In this document: positions 21,010-31,860 of the stretch, in pieces
How positions within the stretch are numbered: the first letter of the stretch is position 1
Layout of the letters: the number at the start of each line of letters is the position of its first letter
Source: Gamarada debralockiae
Taxonomy: Eukaryota; Ascomycota; Leotiomycetes; Helotiales; Hyphodiscaceae
Direction of reading: 5' to 3'
Assembly: GCA_002803225.1 (NCBI GenBank)
Contig: NXFV01000945.1
Location: forward strand, 1-33,517
DNA: 33,517 bases
The notes under the pieces: generated by a model
Databases searched by the model: none
The model's input: only the letters and a program-made list of their open reading frames with translations
Told to the model about the DNA's origin: nothing
Made by a program: the position numbers and the translations under genes

Positions 21010-21600
21010 TTAAATCCACCTCTTCGGCACGTATGTACGATAGGGGGTATCAAGAATTGAAGAACACCCCCTGCATTTTGCCGCACTGAGTAAGGAAAAT
21101 AGTGGGGCAAGATGAACTATTCGATGTGGTTCTATGGAAACATACTTCTCACCGCCCTAAAAGGGGGTGTTCTTCAATTCTTGAAACCCCCTACCGTACG
21201 ACCTCCTTCCAGTCACGGCCATAAAACAAAGCGTCGGGTCGTAGGGCGTTAATAAGGCCGTTTGGAACCGTGACTCTTACAACCATGGCTTTGGATAGGT
21301 TCTTGGACTTGCGTACGGCGTACTGGACATGATGTTCAGCGACTTCTTTGTGGGCAGAAAGGCACCCTCCGCTTGGCGCATGGGAGAGCCGTTTTTGGAA
21401 CTACATGTAATGGCCAGACACAAATTGCCAGAGATTTCGTTAGTTTGGGCCATTCGGCGCCAAATCGCATCCTTTCCAAAACGCTCTTTTGTATATTGTG
21501 TTGGGATCCTCGGGTATGCTGTCGATCACACGAGCAGGCTGCACGTTCCGCGGTTCAGAAGTATTCAGAGACGTGACTCTTGCGCGACTCGCCAACTTTA
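21010..21600 (-). pseudogene. Decayed fungal gene interrupted by a MITE
   Basis: Minus-strand pieces in shifting frames. One piece (about 21340-21192) reads HKEVAEHHVQYAVRKSKNLS, then VVRVTVPNGLINALRP and LFYGRDWKEVV. Removing the MITE plus one TA continues this in frame to RYRTYVPKRWI and a TAA at 21010-21012. Upstream pieces (PARVIDSIPEDPNT; CLAITCSSKNGSPM) need several frame changes. The pattern of an IP-x-LI strand followed by an acidic DWKEVV box recalls a widespread but uncharacterised fungal family. I cannot name it. It is non-functional as it stands. Confidence 0.4.
21041..21193. mobile_element. 149-bp MITE with TA target-site duplication
   Basis: The element runs from 21043 to 21191. 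Its left end GGGGGTATCAAGAATTGAAG and the reverse complement of its right end GGGGGTTTCAAGAATTGAAG match over 30 bases with one mismatch; both continue AACACCCCCT. Each end is flanked directly by TA (21041-21042 and 21192-21193), as expected for Tc1/mariner-superfamily insertion. The interior of about 90 bases is non-coding, so the element is non-autonomous. It interrupts a minus-strand coding remnant. Confidence 0.8.
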
Positions 21601-21649
21601 ACCCCTCAAGAGCTCTGATTCTTAGGATAAAAGTACTAGTAACCTAATG

Positions 21650-22190
21650 CTTACAGCCCCCGCGTCAAGCGAATATGCTTAAACCGTGGATCCATAATCG
21701 CGTTCTGAGTCTCGATGTCGAGGCCAAACTTGTCCATTATCGCATACCAGTTACCAGAATCATCAAGAGCATATTCAGCTCATGATCTGAGCCTCTATAG
21801 TTACCAATGTAGAGTACAGCTCTGTCAAAAAAAGTTTCGCAATCGTATGCTAGTTGGGAAATTGTGAACGTATTTTCCCTCCTAGTTGTAAATGCTCTGT
21901 GCGGTTTCCTCGTTATAGCCGAGGAAGCGTAGGGCGGGAATTCCTTCGAAATTCGTAGGAATTGTGGGTGAGTGAGATTGATTTCGCCGATTCGGCAAGA
22001 TCACACAAAGTGGGCCATACACGTGCTGTATTAACCATTAGCCTGAAAACTTCCGAGCGGACAGGCGAGTGTTATACATACCGAGACGAAGGAGATCTCT
22101 GTCTTCGTACTGTTCCACAACCTTCAGTTTCAGGTCCACAGATAGTTCCTCCCAAAGCGTGAACACCTGTGGTGGGTTTTCTGCTATGGT
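21650..22190 (-). pseudogene. Degenerate minus-strand gene remnant
   Basis: Protein-like pieces in several frames. LWEELSVDLKLKVVEQYEDRD (about 22170-22105) ends at a plausible GTATGT...AATACAG intron. It is followed by PTNFEGIPALRFLGYNEETA (near 21950) and, after a stop, DRAVLYIGNYRGSDHEL. A further piece is YALDDSGNWYAIMDKFGLDI, then ETQNAIMDPRFKHIRLT, before a GTAAGC donor near 21656. The order suggests one decayed gene, possibly the upstream part of the MITE-interrupted one. No family assignment. Confidence 0.3.
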
Positions 22191-24057
22191 ACCATAGGTT
22201 GTAGCATGTAATATCGATTACGAAATTGCTCGAGTTCCGTTCACGGCGAGAGTGAGCAGTCCCACTATCTCGAAGAGCGTTTCAAAGAAGTCGATGTCTC
22301 CGAGGTCGCAGAAATTTCCAAATTCCTGTCCATTTGCGCAAAACTATATTGTGATATAGTTAAGCATGTTTGTTGAGAAATAAACTAGGCTTGGACCTTG
22401 GATAGCAGATCTGGAAAACCGATGCCAAGCTGACGATTGGCCCGCTCTCTTGAAGGTGATATTACAACTAGGAACATAAAATAGTGAAAGTTGGATCGAA
22501 AGCAGATAAGAGATATCGTGACATTTGCGTTGGGTCTCATTACCTATGAGTGAGCCTTCGAGCAAAAATCCAGACATAGTATCTAACTTTAGGTTCCAAG
22601 CTTGAGAATCTTTGGGGGGGGGGGGGGTTACATCTACGAAATGCGTAACCTCATTTCCCTTACGACAGGCAAAATCTACGATTGAAAAAGGCACACGAAG
22701 CCTTTAAAACAAATTTTCCGGTTCCATTCGATAAGTCAGATTTCCTTTTCAGGGCTGGGGTACGGAGTATATTCGACTTCAATAACAGATATCAGCAGTT
22801 CACAATATACTGCGTGTGCAGGTAACTGACAAACTGACCCCAATGCTATCATATTCACTTGACGCTCTTGGTTTAAAGTTATCAAAGAAAAGTGCCTGAG
22901 AAGAACGGGCCTCCAAATGGCAAGCTTGAGATGTCTGAATCTCTCTGCTGTAGACATACTACCAAGGTAGACTGCGGCATCAACTTCACTCCCTGAGAGA
23001 GCTACACTTGGACGCTTGGCATGTCGTCATCATACTCTGTACGGGACTCGGGGAATTCGGCGTATGATTGAGCTAACAGGCTTGATTTCGCAATTACTTC
23101 GTGATCTAAAATGAAGCTTTCTGACCACTTAGTTTGAACTTCAAAGGAGCAAAAAGCCTTCGATGACAGGAGAGCCGTCCGGTATGAGAAGGCCAAATCC
23201 CGCCTCCTACCGGTAGTCAGGGCTTGTTGCAGCCGGAGATAACCAATCATCGACTTCGATTTCTGCGATTACTAAATGGAAAGATTCTCGAAACAATAGC
23301 AGGGAGTAGTGCCGAGACTGAGGGGCCAAAAATCCGGCTTCCCGTTTTTCTGACTGAGTTCCACGAGGCTCAATCTGGAAGCATGAAACATAATTGTATC
23401 CCCTGATCTCGTAAATTGACCAGTCGCAGAACCCAATAGGCGAGAATCTCCAGATACTGGTTCTGTCAAGGGTTGAACAGGAGACGAGTCTATGACCAGA
23501 AAGCCGGGTCCATACCACGTGACCGCATATACGAAGGGACTTCCCTGAGAGGCTGTATTTCCGAGCCGCTCGGCCGCCCCCTCCATGTGGCGCTGATTGT
23601 CAGCTTTTGAACCCTTCTCGCAGGTCGCTATGTGCTCCGAGCTCCCGTCATGGTCATCGCCGAACTCGTTTCATTACTTCTTACTGTTGGATGGATTTTA
23701 CGAGAAGATTATCTTCATTGGCTGCATGTGCGAGGCTCGCCTTCGTAAGCGCTTACGGTTCGATCGCGGATAAACAGGATTATCCATTCCATGTCTTGCG
23801 TGTTATCTTACTTTCAGTTCTACTCGTCTCTGCGTACCTTGAGATTCAGGTTCATGAGAAGGAGAATTCCGGATTTCAAGTGGACATTATATCAAGTTTT
23901 CACTTCGCGGTCGTGAGCTTCGTTGATATAGGGGTGAAAAGCCCCCATTTCTGTGGAAGCTGCTTATCGCTCAATGCCTGGAAGGATGAGGCTAGTCCTG
24001 TCAGATTTCAATTGTGCTCCCGTCTTTGCTTCCGCACCGCGACCTTGAGGAATTGGG
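22191..24057. other. No supported gene
   Basis: Only unsupported open frames, including one of 104 codons on the minus strand from 23586 with no recognisable domain. The stretch includes a 14-base G homopolymer (22614-22627). Its right end is the promoter side of the Zn2Cys6 gene at 24058. Confidence 0.35.
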
Positions 24058-25878
24058 ATGGAGAAAATGGCTGAGAAGCTGGAAGATTGCGCGAGTCCTG
24101 GAGCGGATAAATTCAAGAGATCGAGAGCGAGCAAGCCGAAAGTAAAGACGGGCTGTTTGACGTGCAAGTTCGTGACCCTTTTCGCAACAGGCTCAGCCTC
24201 GCCTGAAGCTAGAGGTTTTACTCTCAGCTAACATAGTGCTTTCCCATTTAGAATACGCAGAGTTAAATGCGACGAAACCAAACCTGCCTGCATTCGATGC
24301 CAAAAATTTGGCCATCAATGCGATGGCTACTCCAAACAATCGCCCTCGAAGACAGCCAGCTCCAGCTGCTCGCGGACACTCGTCCCTAAATCTCCCATCT
24401 TAGCAGAAGGTCCTACATCACCATTTACCTCCCTACTCCATCAAACTCCCTCGCAAAAATTTTTCCACAATGAGCAAGAATACCGCTTCTTCCAACATTT
24501 CTGCTCGCAGACTTCCCTCCAACTATCCAGTTACTTCGACAAGGAACTGTGGACTCGACTCATGCTGCAAGCATGCGAGACCTCTCCTTCAATTCGACAT
24601 GCTATCATAGCAATAGGGGCGCTGAACCTCTCCACACCACCAACGCCATCGAGCGAAGTCGGCACATTACGGCATCAATTTGCGTTTCGGCAGTACAGCA
24701 AATCGATATGTTTGATGCGGCGTGATGTTGCGGGTGGGAGACACGATTTGCGCACGACATTGATAGCCTGTCTGCTATTCTATTGCTTCGAAAGTTTTCA
24801 TGGGTACCATGAGTTGGCAATCAGCCAAGTATATACAGGATTGAAGATGATACGAGATTGGGCGACGTCGTTCTACCGACCAGACAAAGACGGTCGATTG
24901 ATCACAAAAATAGGTAGCGAAGACCCTTATACAGTCGAAGACGACATTCTTCGCGCCTTCGGGAGTCTGGAGATACAGGTCATGAGTTATGCAGATGGAC
25001 GGAACGCGAATCTGCATGAACATTATCGACATTGTGGTCAAGCGTCCATCGACGAGATGCCGGCTGTGTTCTATGAGATGAAGGAGGCAAGAGCGCTGTT
25101 GGAGTTGGTGATAAGGAGGAGTATGCATTGGCTGCGCAGTACCATGCATTTGCATAATTTCTCCGCGGTGTCATCGCCTTCCTCTTCGCCTACGACTGAT
25201 GGGGAGGATTTGGAGGGGCCCATGAGCTTGTTTTTCGATGTGGATCCAACGTATGAGGAGCAGTCTGCTACGTTGAAGGAATATGAACGCTGGGATAAAG
25301 CGTTCCAACCGCTTCTAACGCATGCCCGATCTCGGTCCGCTTGTCAGGAGACATTTTTGCATGCTTCCACGCTGCGCTTGCACTGGCTTTCTGGATATCT
25401 GTCGATTGCGTCGAATAATAGCCGGTGTTCTCTGGTGAATGATGGGCGGTTTACGAGGGAGCTGGAAGAGCTGGTCGATATAGCAAGGATCTTACTCTCG
25501 GAAACGAATCGAGGATTGGATGGCGCCTTCGTGTTCGATATGCAGATTATCGTCCCCCTAATGACGGTTGGCTGGGTGTACAGACATAGAGCTTTGAGGA
25601 GGGAAGCTGTTGAGCTGCTTCTGAGAAGTCCACGGAAAGAAGGAGTCTGGGACGGGATAGTGGTGGGCAAGATTATGGCCTGGCTTGCTGGAATTGAAGA
25701 GGAAGGACTGGGTTTCGGGAATGATGAGGAGGAATATGTGCCGGAATGGGCAGCGGCTCGATGTATCAAGATGGGATTTGATACTGAAAAGAGGGAAGCA
25801 CATGTCTCGTGTCTGCAGCCGGTGAAAGGCTCGCTGATTGGGGAAGAGGTCCGGAGGGAGACCATAATCCCGTGGTGA
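24058..25878 (+). CDS. Zn2Cys6 fungal transcription factor
   Basis: Two exons (24058-24167 and 24252-25878) give 578 aa; an in-frame ATG at 24067 is an alternative start. The zinc cluster is C33-x2-C36-x6-C43-x6-C50-x2-C53-x6-C60 with the typical KTGCLTCKIRRVKCDE sequence. An intron splits codon 37 (donor GTTCGT, acceptor CATTTAG), a position common in this family. A basic segment precedes the cluster and a Ser/Pro-rich linker follows. The body from about residue 130 (EYRFFQHFCSQT; SPSIRHAIIAIGALN) is the PF11951-type regulatory region seen in many GCLTCK-type regulators. The gene is convergent with PEX12, with 229 bases between stops. Target genes are unknown, and no adjacent metabolic cluster indicates one. 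Confidence 0.88.
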
Positions 25879-26107
25879 TGGACTGAAGGATTTGATACAT
25901 ACCGCAGCAAACTGCATGCGTGAGTCATAAATCACAGTAATACCCCTGAATACAAAAGCATCTGAAGTATTTTGTTTCCGAATCTTGTATGCAATTATTC
26001 TGCCCCAAGTTTCCAAGACTCCGGTATATGCCGTACTCTTATAGTACATACTTTCCAAGATTGTGTACAATTCGCTGTCGTCTTGTCGTATCCAACATAG
26101 CTATCCA

Positions 26108-27409
26108 TCATACCATCACTCGCCTTAATCCTTCAGTCCCTCCTAATGCCCTCCTACCACTGGCGGCACATCTTCCCCTCCCGCTCTCCCACTTTCCTTC
26201 CTTCCCTTTCATGAATTCCTCTTGTTTATCATGGTTCCCCTCTAGCCACCTATGAATACAGGTATAGCAAAACACAAATCCCGTCTGACATGCTGTCGGT
26301 GTTGTAATCTCTTGTTCGCAGATGGGACACAAATCCGAGTCGCCTGGCGGAAGCACAGTGAAGATAGGAAGGAGGGATGTCGATGCTATTGGTGGGTTCT
26401 CGATCTCTGGGCTCTTGGTTTCGTTTTCGTCCTCGGTGCCAGAAGTTGGAGTTGTCTTCTGACTGGCAGATCCATATTTCGTAGACAGCATGGAGAGACC
26501 AGATATAACTGGAGGAGGCAATTCGATCCCTTCGGCTGCCTTCCTCGACAACTGCCTTGCAAAATCCGACGCATGCCACCATTCCAAAAACTTCAATGCA
26601 AAGATACTCGTCGGGAGGAGAATCTTCAGACTGCTCAACAATCTGGGTCCCACTACTCCGGGGCTAAAAAAGGATGTCACACCCAAGTTACTTCCCCCAG
26701 GCGCATCTTTCGGCGTATCCAACTCTGCAATTGCTCTGTAATCAGCCTCTCCCAACCTCCTCATCCTCGTCCCAATCAACCACATGAACGGTGAATGGTA
26801 TTTTGAATTGTCGAATAGGTATGCGACATTAAATGCTAGCAGGGAGAAATAGTATGCTGCGTTAACACTCGGATACACGTTCCTCAGAAACCACCGATAG
26901 TAATGCATAAACCGCTGTTTCCACGTCGGATTGGCCGGCATGCGCGTGTAATTCCCTCCCAGTAACGCTCGTGGTGCATTGATGCCATAACTTTCATCTA
27001 ACTTCCTCTTTAAATATGGTAACCCTACCATTACTGCCAGATTTCTCCAAACATCTCCGGTTGTGAGCTTCAGCGTCTCTCGAACCAATGCTGGAGTGGC
27101 GATGCTTGCTCGCGGAATTTCGCCTGCTGTGAGAGCCTTCTCGCGTTTGAGGCCATAAAAGTTCTCCGTGAATCCGCCACCGTGTGTGAGGAGGTAGTGC
27201 CGCTCAACAAGCAGCATAAGAAGCGCGTAGAGCTCATCGAAGGAGTTAAGTATTCGGAGTAGGTAGCGCGGATGTCGATGGGTTGCAACAGCAAGTAGGT
27301 ATCGCAGCGAGGGAGGTAGGAGAGATGAGAGCTGCTGTTCGGAGAGGAGTTCGAAGAGGGAGGGTTTGTGGTCATCGAAGGTGCCCTGAAGGGCGGTCAT
27401 GAACTCCAT
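26108..27409 (-). CDS. PEX12: Peroxisome assembly protein PEX12
   Basis: Peroxisomal RING-type membrane protein that works with PEX2 and PEX10 in ubiquitination and recycling of the PEX5 import receptor. A single exon of 433 aa runs from [20 protein letters not shown]. The hydrophobic pore-forming region is spread over about residues 25-285. The C-terminal zinc motif is C361-x2-C364-x9-C374-x6-C381-x2-C384-x-H386 ([23 protein letters not shown]). It is a reduced RING, as is typical of PEX12. The family usually starts at the MEF methionine, so I use 27409. An in-frame ATG at 27502 would add 31 residues. Housekeeping gene, not part of the phosphonate cluster. Confidence 0.92.
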   Translation of the reverse strand: MEFMTALQGTFDDHKPSLFELLSEQQLSSLLPPSLRYLLAVATHRHPRYLLRILNSFDELYALLMLLVERHYLLTHGGGFTENFYGLKREKALTAGEIPRASIATPALVRETLKLTTGDVWRNLAVMVGLPYLKRKLDESYGINAPRALLGGNYTRMPANPTWKQRFMHYYRWFLRNVYPSVNAAYYFSLLAFNVAYLFDNSKYHSPFMWLIGTRMRRLGEADYRAIAELDTPKDAPGGSNLGVTSFFSPGVVGPRLLSSLKILLPTSIFALKFLEWWHASDFARQLSRKAAEGIELPPPVISGLSMLSTKYGSASQKTTPTSGTEDENETKSPEIENPPIASTSLLPIFTVLPPGDSDLCPICEQEITTPTACQTGFVFCYTCIHRWLEGNHDKQEEFMKGKEGKWESGRGRCAASGRRALGGTEGLRRVMV

Positions 27410-27502
27410 GATTGCGCGTTGAAAAGGGTCGCGGATGCTGTTTGATGGGAGAAATTGGAGGGATCGCGAGGCTGTGATAGAAAAATGCCATGCCGAGGTC
27501 AA

Positions 27503-28571
27503 ACGTGGATTATGCGTGCGGATAAAGTCACCTCAGATAATGATTTAAAACACTCTTCACTCTCATGGGGCACTAAGAACACCTCCCGCTTTTCAGCCTA
27601 AATCGTAATCTTACCACAGATTTCTTGACTTCATCAGCACATGGCAGGCAAGCGATGCTGCACGAAGGATAGGAGAGAAAGTATGAAAAAAAGCGGCCGA
27701 AAACACGCCTGTAATGCATCCATAAGAATACGACAAGGCGTCAAATCGCGTGACCTTTTTTTTTTGGGACACATGGCAGCTCGCGTAAGGTCTGGGATGT
27801 AATTGGAAGCGTAGCTTTCAATTAAAGATGTAACTGAAGTTCATGGCTTAGCTACGATGCATTAAAATACACTTTTAATTCAAAATAAAATAATTAAAAT
27901 TACTATTATAGTGGTTTATACAAATTAGAGGGTCATTTTTATGGTTCTCGCTTAGGTAGGCCGGGAGTAATGGCCACAACTCTTACAAATCCAATTTGAC
28001 GGTATACCATTTCATTCCCTGTGTCATATTGAAGTGAGAGTGCTAATCCAAATCCTCCATTGTATCGTTCCGGTTCCAAATCCGTATCTTCTACTATTCC
28101 AAGGTCAGAATTTTTCTCGTCATTAACCTGGCGGAGCAAGCCACTCGAAAATGATTCCACATCGTACCTTGGCCAAATGAATTTTTAAGGTTATGTGGAA
28201 TAAGGTGGTAAACTAAATCTTACATTATTCATTGCAGAATAAGGTTCTCTGAATTGTATCGAGTAACCGTAGGGAATGATTCCACATCACTTTTCGCCTA
28301 AGTTAATAAGGGTTAGTCCGAGCTATCCTAGCAACCGATGAACTGTCCCAACTTCAAAGAATTTTAACGGCCCGGCACTGATAGGCTTGCCATATCAATC
28401 AATTCAGTTGCAAGAACACCTGTTGCCAACTTCGCACTGCTGTAGAACTCTGTGCTAGCCAAGTATGTCACTGCATTTGTCAACGTTAATATACTAGGAT
28501 ACTATGCTTTAAGGTTTCCATCTCGATGTCTTAGTAGTCGATATTTCGACTGCTTCCCATGAGCTCCCTCT
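27503..28571. other. AT-rich intergenic stretch with a small minus-strand ORF
   Basis: No convincing gene. A 73-codon minus-strand frame (27939-28160) has a coherent, non-repetitive sequence (ERYNGGFGLALSLQYDTG) and could be the last exon of a lost gene. The motif GTGGAATCATT occurs just upstream of it and again near 28283, hinting at a small duplication. A T10 run lies at 27756-27765. Confidence 0.3.
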
Positions 28572-28577
28572 ATATAA
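28572..28577 (+). promoter_or_regulatory. TATA box
   Basis: TATAAA within CTATATAAAGG lies about 76 bases upstream of the ATG of the secreted protein gene and is followed by a pyrimidine-rich leader. Confidence 0.5.
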
Positions 28578-28652
28578 AGGCTTGCATCTCCTGTGGACTC
28601 CTTCTCTTTTCTCAATCACTTCAAGTCAAATTGAATACCATCAACTGCAACC

Positions 28653-29992
28653 ATGATCTTCAATATTATCGTCGTAGTGGCACTTGTCTATCAAATAGCT
28701 GGCGCAAGTCTCCCAATCTCGAAGAAACAGCGTCGTCAAAACAGTTTCAATCCTGACCCTGCATCTGGCTTCGATGACCCAACTATCCAGATAGCGAATC
28801 CTGCCTTTGGAACGGCTATTCAGGCTGGGTATCAAGGACCTATGGCCTCATATGAGGATCATGCACTCGTTGGCCCCGTTGATCTGCTTCGCAATGGTCA
28901 GGTCAACTTCGGTGTGAAGTCTAACTATACGTTGCCACTCTACACCAGCGTATCGGCAGCGGGAAATGCGTACTGGTGGATCGTCACCGACGCGAGTGAC
29001 CACGGAAACGCAGACCAGCTTGGCGTCAACTTCTCGCCTAAACTTCGCTTTGCTGCGCAGGGAAAGAACCCACAGAGCATGACCGCGGCGGAGCAAGTCT
29101 CAATCTCAAACAACACGGTTTTCGGCCGTCGCGGAATGGTAGACTTTAATCCTGTCCGCAAGATTGTGCCAGGGAAAGATGCACCATTTCCTCCAGATTC
29201 AGTCCAGCCAGGTTCTGTTGGAGATGCAGAGTATACCCCCCTCATCCAGATCACAAACGCCGGAGGCGAGGTTTGGAATGCGCCTATTATCGCCGGAAAT
29301 GTGGATAAGGATTACCTCAATCAGTTCTGCAATGGCGTTCCGAAGAACTCATCTGCAGAATTTTATAGCAAGGTACATGACCAAGTCCTTGCCATCTGCC
29401 CAAAGGATTCCACTGTGACTTTGGCTGGGATACAGGGCTTTTCATTTGGGAAGTCGGTCCTTTACCTTGTTGGTGATGCTTCGGACCCTCTACCTGCCAC
29501 TCTTGATGGAGGAACCTATTCTCCAAGGCTTGGGGAGCTTCCTACTGGAGGTGACGATGCCCTGTTCTCGGGAGTTGAGAGGTTTTTCGTCAGCACGAAT
29601 GGATTTACAAACGCAGATCTTGCTGCTGGAGCTCCAAATAATGAGACACACCATCCGTGGCGTCAGGGTCTTGACTCAGCTATTTTGGGTGAAGGTGAGT
29701 CTTCTCTCAAACTTTTCAGATGCCACTAAGCTAACCAAGCTACGCCATAGGTAATCCTTTGAACATTCTCGGTGCTATCCCTACTGTTGCTTTTGATTAT
29801 GCACCTATTTGGAACTTCAACCTATTCGCTTGGACCGACTTTGCCATCAAGAACGGCATTCGAACGAGATTGACGGGGGAGTTTGAGGTTCTCGGCATGG
29901 CTGCTGCAGGTTATATCACAGCACCAGACGGTGCACCCTTGCAAGATAACAAGATTGTGACAAACTGCCCTATCGTTCATCGATTTTTGTAG
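28653..29992 (+). CDS. Secreted protein of unknown function (DUF7482-like)
   Basis: Two exons (28653-29694 and 29751-29992) give 427 aa. The intron is GT-AG (GTGAGT...CCATAG) and keeps the frame (EG|NPLNIL). The protein starts with a hydrophobic signal peptide (MIFNIIVVVALVYQIAGASL), then a KKQRRQ stretch that could be a Kex2-like site (KQRR). The mature chain has several N-glycosylation sequons and few cysteines. Blocks such as YWWIVTDASDHGNADQLGVN and FNPVRKIVPG recall a fungal extracellular family annotated only as a domain of unknown function. The DUF assignment is from memory. No catalytic motif is evident. Confidence 0.8.
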
Positions 29993-30488
29993 GCTGCACA
30001 GTTGCAAGGATTTGAGAAGTGGACGCTCCGATCTAGATCTAGTTCTCGCTCGAACTTTTATTGCAGGTGCCTAGGATACCCAACATTTATGTTGATATAA
30101 GGATACCTTCAAATTATACCGAATTATAATAAATGTTGAACACGAAGATATAGCAAAAGAAGAATGAAGATGCAATGTTCAATCTGTGCGACGAGGATCC
30201 CAGTTAGCATTGGTTGGAATAGTTACACTACGCCTTTTATAGACCCTTTTGGGAGCGATAAACCTGCCCTTGGGATGAATTCTCATCGGCATGCTCCAAG
30301 AGAGACTGTATGAATTAATAGCAAGAAGAATATAAGGTTGCCTTCTGACCTATATCGTCCCTTGCTTATTCCATATAAGACCTTACATTTGGACCTTGAT
30401 ACCGCGTCAGAAGATCGTTTTCCTGAGCCTTCACCAGCCTTCTCACCCCTTTCAAATCTCAACTAACTTCTACACTACAGCATCATCA

Positions 30489-30703
30489 ATGATGGAGCGT
30501 ATTCAACCCCAACCCTCGAAATTATTTACTCGCGATCTCGCTGCCTATAGCAATGCAGACTTTGACCAGTACCTACAAGCCAACAGAGGGCAAGGGCTTC
30601 CTAAATTTTATAACCTCTAGAGTTGCTAAGGTCAGGCAGAGACATTGATGTAGAAGACCCAAAGACTCTGAAGAAAGAGAAGGATCTTGTTCAGAGATTG
30701 AGG
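30489..30703 (+). pseudogene. Short frameshifted gene remnant
   Basis: From ATG 30489 the frame reads RIQPQPSKLFTRDLAAYSNA, then DFDQYLQANRGQGLPKFYNL, and stops at 30620. A different frame directly continues with a charged helix-like sequence (LLRSGRDIDVEDPKTLKKEK) up to about 30703. The two halves look like parts of one small protein broken by a one-base shift. Family unknown. Confidence 0.35.
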
Positions 30704-31240
30704 TAAAGGTATACTCTATTGTGTCATCTTTATCATTTTCTAGCACCTGTGGCAGGGCGCGAGCAGGTGCGAGTGATACAGTTCAGTCTTGTTCGATTGT
30801 GTAATATGCGATAGCCTGAGGGCAACAGGAGGGATCACAATATACCAAAGAGTAGTCGTATGGTATCGGAAAGAAGAGGTAGTATATATATTCGTGGTAT
30901 TCGTAGATGCGCTCAACTACAGGTATTGTATGAGTCAGGGACTCAAGCTTGCCTAGCTTAAGTTAAGAGAGCGTGTGACTATATACAAGAGACACCTAAA
31001 GTCTTAATAGTTCGGAATTAGGTCTTTCCGCCGGAATCAGGTGCTGCCGTCGGGAGTAGTCCTTTCCGTCGGAACCGTAAGCTTCCGTACGCTCAGACCT
31101 ATATCATAGAGCCTCAGTGAGGCTTATTTTACAAATACTCCTTTGTTCCTAGTGCGCTAGAGTGATAATAAGCGTACTCTGTTCTATAACAATACTTCGA
31201 TCTCTGTAAGAGATTTCCAAAACTTCAGCTATAGTATTAT
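30704..31240. other. No gene seen; short degenerate repeats
   Basis: Non-coding. Near 31020-31080 the motif CCGNCGGRA recurs three times at about 22-25 base spacing (CCGCCGGAA, CCGTCGGGA, CCGTCGGAA). Confidence 0.3.
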
Positions 31241-31860
31241 TCAACACGCAGAAGCCTTATATAATTTGACATCCGGTTTTGCTATACGACGTGGGACAAT
31301 ATGATGTACCAAGTGCAAAAGATGAAAGGAAAACTTGCTCAAGCAAAATGTAAATCCAGCAACTCCGAATGGAATCCATTTCAAAAATCCCCATGTATCC
31401 GAACCAGAGATAAATGCCCCCAAGAGTGTCTATAGGAAAGCAGAAGTATATACACCACCAGCCGCAAAACAAGCCGGGTTGGTTAAAGAGTGAAGACCGG
31501 GTCCATCAATAGGTCCAGACTTTGTCGCGTAGACAAACATGAAGATTGGCCAACCAAGAAACTGAAGGGCCGGAATGATCAAGAGATATTCCCTCCGCGT
31601 CTGCGGTAGCAGGTCCTCCGTCATTGAGGAGAATTCCACTGCCCCTGAATCAGAAGATGCAATGCTGACAACTACGTCCTGGCTCCAAGCAGGAACATTA
31701 AGTTGTGTGAAAATGCGTTCTGCCACATATGCTGTCAACGAGAATAAGCTGAAGAGCTCTAGCAAGGAGATGGCGTAGCCGATCGCAAGGCGCAGTCGAA
31801 GTGCAGCATTTTCTTGCGGTTGATGGTGCTCTCTAGCAACATATATCCTCTGGGCCCCAC
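31241..31860 (-). pseudogene. Multi-pass membrane protein, one in-frame stop
   Basis: The minus strand has one long frame from about 31860 with a potential GGAQRIYVAREHH start region. It has transmembrane segments near AIGYAISLLELFSLFSLTAY, then LLIIPALQFLGWPIFMFVYA, and then the GGVYTSAFL region. After a single TAG the same frame continues with LLGAFISGSDTWGFLKW and FGVAGFTFCLSKFSFHLL, ending at 31241. The stop lies in CCTATAG, which could be a 3' splice acceptor. The only donors that fit give short introns or move to another hydrophobic frame (TLGGIYLWFGYMGIFEM). No N-terminal exon is secure. Family unrecognised, possibly a gene with an unresolved intron. Confidence 0.35.

Noticed and set aside
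22344..22694. 116-codon minus-strand frame with a PPPP run
   Set aside because: The proline run is just the translation of the G14 tract, and the rest has no protein-like pattern.
23607..24074. 155-codon plus-strand frame before the second Zn2Cys6 gene
   Set aside because: Low-complexity mixture with no domain. It overlaps the promoter and start of the zinc-cluster gene in another frame.
25344..26070. Long minus-strand frames opposite the second Zn2Cys6 gene and its 3' end
   Set aside because: Antisense shadows of a well-supported coding exon.
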